From Candidatus Acinetobacter avistercoris (GTDB taxonomy: Bacteria > Pseudomonadota > Gammaproteobacteria > Pseudomonadales > Moraxellaceae), in contig JAHLFF010000327.1 of NCBI GenBank assembly GCA_018883945.1, forward strand, positions 1 through 32,238: a DNA stretch of 32,238 nt, read 5' to 3'. The notes under the pieces were generated by a model, which ran no database searches, was not told the origin of the DNA, and was given only the letters and a program-made list of their open reading frames with translations. A program made the position numbers and the translations under genes. Shown piece by piece: positions 27,123 through 32,238 of this stretch. Every line of letters starts with the position of its first letter. Position 1 is the first letter of the stretch.

Positions 27123-27625
27123 TGAAAAAAATCTTCCCTCTATTAATTTGTTCTATTTTTCTTTCTTCTTGCTCTAATGCTAAAAAAGATGCGATTTATG
27201 AAAATGAGTTAGATAAACAAATAGTACAAACTAAAATCATGGCTATTTCAAGCAGTTTAGAATCTGCAAGCTTTGTATATCGAGCTGCATATAAGAAGGC
27301 AGAGAAAACTTCTGAAATTAATGATCATTTGTATCTATATGCTTTGGGTGAAATGGAATCACTTTTTAATAGTTATGATATGGGTAGTTTGGATTACCAA
27401 AAAGAGATTACAAGTTATAGATTAGTATCAGGAGATGCTATTGATTCAATGTGTATTATTAATAAATTTTTGAAAAAATATCAAAGTAAATTGGAAAGGA
27501 AAGAGCTAGCCAAACGATATAATACAACTTTGAATAAAACTTTCATGTTGCAGAGCGAATACCTTAATATTTTAAAAAATAATCCAGATTTAATTAATGG
27601 ATCCCAATGTTTAAAGTTAAATTAA
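27122..27625 (+). CDS. Lipoprotein, candidate immunity protein for the upstream effector
   Basis: 167 residues. MKKIFPLLICSIFLSSC is a textbook lipoprotein signal with lipobox LSSC and Cys17; Ser at position +2 predicts outer-membrane sorting. The mature part is highly helical and charged (KKDAIYENELDKQIVQTKI, YKKAEKTSEINDHLYLY, KFLKKYQSKLERKELAKRY), resembling a helical bundle, with two more cysteines (in SMCIIN and SQCLKLN) that could form a disulfide. It overlaps the candidate effector by one base and ends the cassette. A periplasm-facing lipoprotein next to a T6SS cargo gene usually protects against that cargo. No family is recognised. Confidence 0.75.
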   Translation: MKKIFPLLICSIFLSSCSNAKKDAIYENELDKQIVQTKIMAISSSLESASFVYRAAYKKAEKTSEINDHLYLYALGEMESLFNSYDMGSLDYQKEITSYRLVSGDAIDSMCIINKFLKKYQSKLERKELAKRYNTTLNKTFMLQSEYLNILKNNPDLINGSQCLKLN

Positions 27626-27722
27626 TACAATACACGTTATGCTAAATACACATAAAGGGTATTTCAAGTAATCACTTTACATTTATCTCTTATCAGAAAT
27701 TTAAATTTATTATTCTTACAGA

Positions 27723-27760
27723 AAAAAGAGCTGATATGCAGAAACATATCAGCTCTTTTT
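27723..27760. terminator. Bidirectional intrinsic terminator between the T6SS cassette and ohr
   Basis: Perfect 16-base stem AAAAAGAGCTGATATG (27723-27738) and CATATCAGCTCTTTTT (27745-27760), loop CAGAAA, with A and T runs that suit termination in both directions between convergent genes. Confidence 0.92.
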
Positions 27761-27808
27761 ATCGATTCAGTGAATATGTGAATACCAATAAACAGAAGAT
27801 ATGAAAAA

Positions 27809-28234
27809 TCAAACAATCACATTCAGCGTCACATCTATATTGCCACGGGTTGCATTAGAGTATGGACAAACAATATGAGCGGCATCAACTAACTTTTGCG
27901 CTTCATCTTTTTCAAGACCTTCTAAATGAATATTCAATTGAACAGCCAAGCCAAAACCCGTTGGAATAGGCCCAATACTGACTTCACCTTCTATAAAAGC
28001 ATCTTTAGAAATATTCAATTTATCTCGGTTTGCAACAAACTTCATCGCACCTAAAAAACAAGCTGAATATCCTGCTGCAAAAAGTTGTTCAGGATTTGTA
28101 CCACCCCCTGGTCCGCCCATTTCTTTTGGAACTGCAAGTTGAACATCTAAAATTTGATCAGAGGAAGTCGCTCGGCCATCACGTCCCCCTGTGGCTTTTG
28201 CTTGAGCGGTATATGCGATTTTTTCTAAAGACAT
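27809..28234 (-). CDS. ohr: Organic hydroperoxide resistance protein (OsmC/Ohr family)
   Basis: Thiol peroxidase that reduces fatty acid and other organic hydroperoxides, usually recycled by lipoylated proteins. 141 residues, typical for Ohr. Peroxidatic Cys59 in GYSACFLGAMKFV and resolving Cys124 in HIVCPYSNATRGNIDV; Arg21 in the ATGGRDGRATSSD segment is in the expected place. Ohr rather than OsmC is indicated by the N-terminus YTAQAKATGGRDGRA and by KEMGGPGGGTNPEQLFAAGYSACF. AGGA lies seven bases before the ATG. No OhrR regulator gene is in the window. Confidence 0.93.
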   Translation of the reverse strand: MSLEKIAYTAQAKATGGRDGRATSSDQILDVQLAVPKEMGGPGGGTNPEQLFAAGYSACFLGAMKFVANRDKLNISKDAFIEGEVSIGPIPTGFGLAVQLNIHLEGLEKDEAQKLVDAAHIVCPYSNATRGNIDVTLNVIV

Positions 28235-28346
28235 GACACAATCCTAGTTATCTTGACGAACTTAGATCGTGGCTGATTTTTATACATAAATATTCAGTGA
28301 AATTGTAAATTCGAGAGTATTTATGTATTGGGTTGAATATGCAAAG

Positions 28347-29171
28347 TTAAAGTGTGATTAATTTGCGATGTTGCATCAAAGGCATCGATTCACGAATTTT
28401 GGTTTGTTCATCTAAATCAAAAGCAACCGTAATCAGTTGAGCGCCTTCAGCATTGACCATGTTGAGCAATTGCCCACGACTATTGGTTGCACCAGAGTGT
28501 CCCCATGTTTGACGTTTAGTGCCATGCCAGCCTTGTTGTGCTGCACCTAAAACCTGACACTGACTATCCATTGCGCGAGCTTGCAGCAGCAATTGCCAAT
28601 GCGTTTGGCCTGTTGTATACGTAAATGCAGAGGGTGCAGTCAATATATTGGCGCCCTGTTGTCTTAATTTTAAAGCCAGTTCAGGAAAACGTAAGTCATA
28701 GCAGACCATCAAACCAATATGACCAAAAGGTGTCTTTGCCACAACAACTTCGGAACCAGGTTCAAAATTTAACGACTCTTGATACCCACCGACACCATCA
28801 CCAACCTGTACATCGAACAAATGGATTTTGTCATAACGCGCTTCTGTTTTTTCAGGGCTAATACACAAACTTGTGGTACGAACCCGGCCATCAGGTACGA
28901 TGATGCCATCTGGACGATATGGGCAGGGTAAAGTACCTGCAACGATCCAAATTTGATGATTAAAAGCTAAGGTTTCTAGACGATTTTGAATTTCTTCAAA
29001 GCGTTCCGCTGTTTCACGTTGTTTACCCGCAGCAAAGCAGACAAAATTTTCAGGAAATACAATAAGCGAAGCGCCCTGAGCTTTGCTTTCTATAACGAAT
29101 GATTCAATGGTATTGAAGTTTTCTTCAATATCATTTTGTGAGTTCATTTGAGCGATAGAAACTAAAGCCAT
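28347..29171 (-). CDS. Nitrilase-superfamily amidohydrolase
   Basis: 274-residue carbon-nitrogen hydrolase with the full catalytic triad: Glu41 (VFPENF), Lys115 (YDKIHLFD) and Cys157 (MVCYDLRFPE). The YDKIHLFDVQVGDG...Y.ES segment and overall length match the Nit1/NitFhit branch, whose characterised members remove the amide from deaminated glutathione; omega-amidase is the main alternative. Cytoplasmic, no signal peptide. AGGA sits seven bases before the ATG. It lies 31 bases behind the GigB gene in the same direction with no terminator between, so it probably shares the gigA-gigB transcript. Confidence 0.88.
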   Translation of the reverse strand: MALVSIAQMNSQNDIEENFNTIESFVIESKAQGASLIVFPENFVCFAAGKQRETAERFEEIQNRLETLAFNHQIWIVAGTLPCPYRPDGIIVPDGRVRTTSLCISPEKTEARYDKIHLFDVQVGDGVGGYQESLNFEPGSEVVVAKTPFGHIGLMVCYDLRFPELALKLRQQGANILTAPSAFTYTTGQTHWQLLLQARAMDSQCQVLGAAQQGWHGTKRQTWGHSGATNSRGQLLNMVNAEGAQLITVAFDLDEQTKIRESMPLMQHRKLITL

Positions 29172-29202
29172 GGCGCTATCCTGATATTTATAAGTGTTTT
29201 AT

Positions 29203-29709
29203 TTAGATACTGTGATCCATTGTATCTTGTTGCTGTTCAAGCTGTTTTACAAGCGGCTCAAACATATTTTGATTGTTCTGATTCAATTTCATTAATGTCT
29301 TATGCGCATCTAAAACCGTAGAGAGCATGGCATTATGAGTGATGTGGTCATCGAGTAATTCACGTGTGCAAACGTTCGGGTCACCACAATAGTTAAGGAT
29401 GACAAAAACCTGCCCCAGTCCCATACTGTTGGCAAGCGTCGTAATATCTGGATTGGTTGATAACATGACCGCTTGGATATTATGGATTTGCTTCAGTTTT
29501 AAACCTAGCTTTGCCAAAATACCTAAAACAGTACTGTCTATAAATGTGGTTTGAGTTAAATCAACAATTGCGCCAATGACGTTACTTTGTTGCTCAATTC
29601 GAGACAGAAGTTTGTCTAAACTAATACAAGACTGGGCTCGTACTTCACCAATAAGTTTGAAGATATGCGTGCCATCTAAGCTTGCATATTCAACATGACC
29701 TGTTGACAT
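29203..29709 (-). CDS. gigB: STAS-domain anti-anti-sigma factor GigB
   Basis: Single STAS domain (168 residues from ATG at 29709). The phosphorylation-site loop reads TTFIDSTVLGILAKLG, the Ser of IDST being the expected target. In A. baumannii GigB is a substrate of the GigA phosphatase and links to the nitrogen phosphotransferase system to control growth under stress and antibiotic exposure. The C-terminal tail after the STAS fold is polar and Gln/Asn-rich (KLNQNNQNMFEPLVKQLEQQQD). An upstream in-frame ATG at 29790 would add 27 residues, partly hydrophobic; neither start has a good Shine-Dalgarno, and I chose the one that begins where STAS domains begin. It sits directly downstream of the gigA-like gene. 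Confidence 0.85.
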   Translation of the reverse strand: MSTGHVEYASLDGTHIFKLIGEVRAQSCISLDKLLSRIEQQSNVIGAIVDLTQTTFIDSTVLGILAKLGLKLKQIHNIQAVMLSTNPDITTLANSMGLGQVFVILNYCGDPNVCTRELLDDHITHNAMLSTVLDAHKTLMKLNQNNQNMFEPLVKQLEQQQDTMDHSI

Positions 29710-29822
29710 ATAAATGCCATTTGCAGAAAAGAATAATAAAATTATCCCATAGCGCAACTTTATACTCAAGAGGGGGGATGCCGTGCTCATGAGTAATAGT
29801 TGATAGGGTATTGATTATAAAC

Positions 29823-30791
29823 TTAATTCATTCTGATGAAGCTAAGGATTGCGATGTCATCTGCAACGTGTTCAGGGGCTTCGAATGATTGATTTTGCAA
29901 GTGGAAGACCAATTGTGTGAATTGTTCATTCAATCCACCATCAAAAGGTTCAAGTGCACCATCGGAGCAAATGATAAAACGAGCCTGTCGATTTAATACG
30001 CACTCTTGCTCTTCTATATCGAAGTCAGCGGTGAGTCCCAGTGGGAAACTGCTGGTGTTTAAAATGATCGGCGGTTGATTGGGTTCAAAGATAATCGCGG
30101 GAGGATAATGCCCAGCACTTGCCCATTTTAATTGATGGGTTTCTAGATTAAGCACACCCGCGATCATGGTGATATGTTTTTCAATATTCTCTTGGACCAG
30201 CATTCCATTGAGTTTCTTTAATAACTCGCGAGGTGTTTTAGAGCGACCGTGGAATGCAGCCATCCATGACGTGAGTAAAGAGCTTGTAACGCCATGCCCA
30301 GAAACATCAGCGAGATAAAAAATAACTTCTTTATCACTGATTTTCCAATAATCATACCAATCTCCAGACAAATAAGCTGAAGGTTGAAATAAGGTTTCGA
30401 CTTTATAATTCTGTAATTCGATAGGATTAGGTAAAAGTTTTTTTTGCAGTTCAGCAGCTGAAGGTAGATCACGACTGTCTTGATTGCGCTTATATTGCGC
30501 ATCAATTTTTGCTAGAGACTTTTCTGGCGTTTCTGGAAGATGAGACCATAACCATCCAGCTAAAGCGCCTTTTCCCCAAGCACGAGAAAGTTCTGCGCCT
30601 TCATGTTCATGCGCAATTACAATAGTCGGTAAAGACCATTTATATTCTAAAAAATCATTAACGTCTGCAATGGCGATAATCGTCGGATCATATAAATGTA
30701 TATCTTCTATATTAATCATTTGCAGACTCGGAAGCTGATCTAGAACTTGCTCTAAATTGGCTATGGTACGCGTGGGCTGAATGAAATACAT
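29823..30791 (-). CDS. gigA: RsbU/SpoIIE-type PP2C phosphatase GigA
   Basis: 322 residues. The N-terminal ~110 residues look like a degenerate receiver fold (IIAIADVNDFLEYKWSLPTIVIAHEHEGAELSRAWGKGALAGWL) that lacks an obvious phospho-Asp pocket. A helical linker (SLAKIDAQYKRNQDSRDLPSAAELQKKLLP) leads to a SpoIIE/PP2C domain with its metal-binding motifs SGDWYDYWK, LADVSGHGVTSSLL, CSDGALEPFDG and DDIAIL. Such enzymes dephosphorylate STAS anti-anti-sigma factors; the next gene encodes one. The pair matches the A. baumannii GigA/GigB system. ATG at 30791 lacks a strong ribosome binding site. Confidence 0.88.
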   Translation of the reverse strand: MYFIQPTRTIANLEQVLDQLPSLQMINIEDIHLYDPTIIAIADVNDFLEYKWSLPTIVIAHEHEGAELSRAWGKGALAGWLWSHLPETPEKSLAKIDAQYKRNQDSRDLPSAAELQKKLLPNPIELQNYKVETLFQPSAYLSGDWYDYWKISDKEVIFYLADVSGHGVTSSLLTSWMAAFHGRSKTPRELLKKLNGMLVQENIEKHITMIAGVLNLETHQLKWASAGHYPPAIIFEPNQPPIILNTSSFPLGLTADFDIEEQECVLNRQARFIICSDGALEPFDGGLNEQFTQLVFHLQNQSFEAPEHVADDIAILSFIRMN

Positions 30792-30830
30792 AGAATTGAG
30801 AAATGATCCGATGGATAAAGGGTTAGGCTT

Positions 30831-30859
30831 ATCTTAGACCAAGTACAATGCTTATCCAA
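30831..30859 (-). promoter_or_regulatory. Possible promoter of gigA-gigB
   Basis: Minus-strand TTGGAT (30854-30859), 17-base spacer, TAAGAT (30831-30836). Start would be near 30824, about 33 bases before gigA. The hexamers are only moderate matches. Confidence 0.4.
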
Positions 30860-30947
30860 GTGTTGAGAGGGAACACATGGCGAATTCCCTCATTATTCAT
30901 AGAAAAAAATCAACACATTGAGATTTCTATTTTTTGAAATCTATCGA

Positions 30948-31904
30948 TTATTTGGTGGAATTATTTTTAGGAGCATCGTTTTCAGTAAAATCTTCATCTG
31001 CAATATCATCGATAAAAAGATCGGCACTTTGCTCACCGCCTTTTTTCTGTGCGATCTCAAAGTTTTTACGTTGTAAATAAATATCGCGAAGTGCTGCATA
31101 TTTATCGCCCTGTAAAACTTCATCTACATCTAAGAGTTGAGAGCGGGCATCAACGCCTCTCAAGAATTGCTCTGAATAGTAAAGACGATCATGGCCATCT
31201 AAAATGTATTTTTGCGGACGTGTTTGGCTGTCGACAATCATGCCTAGACCATCACGGAAAGTGCTCGGCCCCATAAACGGAAGCATTATATAAGGTCCAG
31301 AAGGAACACCATAATAGCCTAGTGTTGTACCGAAAGACTCATCCTCAGTGTTTAAGCCTAAGCGACGTGCTGGATCTGCAAAGCCAAGACTAGTTACTGT
31401 ATTAATAGTAAAGCGACCTAATGTTTTTGCAGCACGGCTAAATTTACCTTGAGCAATTTGATTTACAGCATTCCACGGTTCGCCCAGATTTTTGCGGAAC
31501 TGTCTAGAAGAACCGCGAACTTCATTGGGTACTTTTTCTGTGTATTGAACTGCCAAAGGACGTACGACATTTCGATCAAGGACGTCGTTTAGTTCATAAA
31601 TCTGGCGGTTTAAGGGTTGAAGCGGATCTTTCACTTTATCTGATTGTGCTGCTGTGGCATTTACTTTCAAATCATCTATTTTAATATTTTTTAATTCTTT
31701 TAATGATTCTATGCGTGGATGATTTGCAAAAGTATATTTATGTTTAGTGGTGGATTCAGAGCTATCGGTTGCATGAGCAGAAGCGGCACTACTATTGGCA
31801 ACAGTCGGTGCAACAGAATCAGTAGTTGATGAATCTTGTGCTAAAGCAGTTTGAGTCAACCCGAAAGTGAGCACACTTGCCCATAAAAGAGGAGAGCAAT
31901 GCAT
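30948..31904 (-). CDS. mlaA: MlaA/VacJ-family outer-membrane lipid asymmetry protein
   Basis: Outer-membrane component of the Mla pathway that removes mislocalised phospholipids and passes them to MlaC. 318 residues. Core motifs: DPLQPLNRQIYELNDVLDRNVVRPLAVQY (in part), FRKNLGEPWNAVNQIAQGKF, RFTINTVTSLGFADPA, FGTTLGYYGVPSGPYIMLPFMGPSTFRDG, and DARSQLLDVDEVL near the end. Unlike E. coli MlaA, the signal sequence ends ALA-QD with no lipobox cysteine (the only nearby Cys is residue 3), so cleavage after Ala22 by signal peptidase I is predicted. A Ser/Thr/Ala-rich linker (~23-90) precedes the core. ATG at 31904 has AGGA seven bases upstream. The other Mla genes are not nearby. Confidence 0.9.
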   Translation of the reverse strand: MHCSPLLWASVLTFGLTQTALAQDSSTTDSVAPTVANSSAASAHATDSSESTTKHKYTFANHPRIESLKELKNIKIDDLKVNATAAQSDKVKDPLQPLNRQIYELNDVLDRNVVRPLAVQYTEKVPNEVRGSSRQFRKNLGEPWNAVNQIAQGKFSRAAKTLGRFTINTVTSLGFADPARRLGLNTEDESFGTTLGYYGVPSGPYIMLPFMGPSTFRDGLGMIVDSQTRPQKYILDGHDRLYYSEQFLRGVDARSQLLDVDEVLQGDKYAALRDIYLQRKNFEIAQKKGGEQSADLFIDDIADEDFTENDAPKNNSTK

Positions 31905-31962
31905 AGAGGTTCCTAGAAATTAAAAATAATGTAGATTTTATTTGTTGAGATCGCCTGAAAAC

Positions 31963-31971
31963 ATTCTAACA
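31963..31971 (-). promoter_or_regulatory. Extended -10 promoter for mlaA
   Basis: Minus-strand TG-T-TAGAAT (31963-31971), about 60 bases upstream of the mlaA start; no strong -35 hexamer. Confidence 0.4.
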
Positions 31972-32000
31972 GGTCTTTATCAAGATGTATTAGCCTAAAA

Positions 32001-32042
32001 TTGCTCAAATCGTGTCTAAAGTTACTCAAATGTTGTCTATTA
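32001..32042. repeat. Two adjacent 21-base direct repeats between mlaA and the rRNA promoter
   Basis: TTGCTCAAATCGTGTCTAAA... (32001-32021) and TTACTCAAATGTTGTCTATT... (32022-32042) match at about 16 of 21 positions. The spacing equals two helical turns, and the pair lies about 75-115 bases upstream of the rRNA -35 element and next to the mlaA promoter. Confidence 0.6.
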
Positions 32043-32117
32043 AAAGAGAAAAAGCGCCTATTTTGAAGAAAAAATAAACAGTTAAGCGTATTTTTGAGAA
32101 ATAAATAAAAAAAGGGG

Positions 32118-32145
32118 TTGTGTGGTGAAGAAAATGCTGTAGAAT
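32118..32145 (+). promoter_or_regulatory. rRNA operon promoter
   Basis: -35 TTGTGT (32118-32123), 16-base spacer, -10 TAGAAT (32140-32145). An A/T-rich tract just upstream (32090-32113) could act as an UP element. Transcription would start near 32152. The spacer of 16 and the downstream leader fit a stable-RNA promoter. Confidence 0.7.
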
Positions 32146-32151
32146 GCACAT

Positions 32152-32233
32152 CCATCGGCGGTGATGTTGATTAAAACTTGTTGAGAAACAAGGATTTAGC
32201 TGAAAGGTTTAAATCTTTAATGTTTTGAAGGAG
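32152..32233 (+). promoter_or_regulatory. rRNA leader with paired hairpins and boxA-like element
   Basis: A perfect hairpin CTTGTT-GAGA-AACAAG (32177-32192) is followed directly by GATTTA (32193-32198) pairing with TAAATC (32210-32215), then TCTTTAATG, similar to the boxA core CTTTAA. This resembles a nut-like antitermination leader plus the 5' half of the 16S processing stem. Confidence 0.6.
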
Positions 32234-32238
32234 TTTAA
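32234..32238 (+). rRNA. First bases of 16S rRNA (truncated by window end)
   Basis: The window ends TTTAA. Acinetobacter 16S genes are commonly given as starting TTTAACTGAAGAGTTTGATC, so the gene should begin here and continue outside. The call rests on five bases plus the promoter and leader just before them. Confidence 0.55.

Noticed and set aside
28270..28310. OhrR operator upstream of ohr
   Set aside because: Only one half-site (TACAATT on the minus strand) is visible; the partner half is not convincing.
31913..32155. 80-residue minus-strand frame over the rRNA promoter
   Set aside because: It covers the promoter and repeats, is Phe/Leu/Asn-rich as expected of AT-rich noncoding DNA, and has no ribosome binding site.

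Overview
The window reads as chromosomal DNA of an Acinetobacter species (Gammaproteobacteria, Moraxellales). The sequence is AT-rich. Housekeeping proteins (PheS/PheT, Rho at 422 residues, PolA, a short 274-residue AccA, thioredoxin with a WCAPC active site) look like Acinetobacter versions. It carries a lone gspE unlinked to other type II secretion genes, the GigA/GigB stress-signalling pair, and a right edge that appears to be the first bases of a 16S rRNA gene. The genus call rests on recognition, not on a search.

Layout: 3-612 holds the end of the L35-L20 ribosomal operon and its terminator. 612-3533 (minus) is an accessory patch: an XRE/ImmA-type metallopeptidase regulator coupled to an unknown 201-residue protein under its own good promoter, plus an unknown protein with a C-terminal membrane anchor. 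3714-7491 is pheS-pheT-ihfA, with a strong hairpin between pheS and pheT. 7674-10280 (minus) holds a tiny alanine-rich lipoprotein, rho and trxA, each with its own terminator. 10548-15680 (plus) runs ppx, accA-tilS (overlapping), proC and a YggT-family gene. polA (minus) converges on this run. 18788-21502 is a 904-residue polytopic DUF2339-type protein. 21767-23491 (minus) is a probable two-gene unit, a DUF432-like protein followed by an MscS channel. gspE follows at 23611-25098.

25418-27625 is the most interesting stretch: a compact four-gene type VI secretion cargo cassette. Its order is a PAAR-like protein, a second PAAR protein with a C-terminal beta-sandwich-like extension, an unrecognised 228-residue candidate effector, and a lipoprotein whose start overlaps the effector stop by one base. 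The lipoprotein is a good candidate for a periplasmic immunity protein. No structural T6SS genes are in the window.

27809-31904 (minus) contains ohr (organic peroxide defence), a nitrilase-superfamily amidohydrolase, the GigB/GigA anti-anti-sigma and phosphatase pair, and mlaA (outer-membrane lipid asymmetry). The last ~120 bases carry a promoter, an rRNA-leader-like pair of hairpins and a boxA-like element, ending on bases that match the start of Acinetobacter 16S rRNA.

No tRNA, insertion sequence, integrase or CRISPR array was found.
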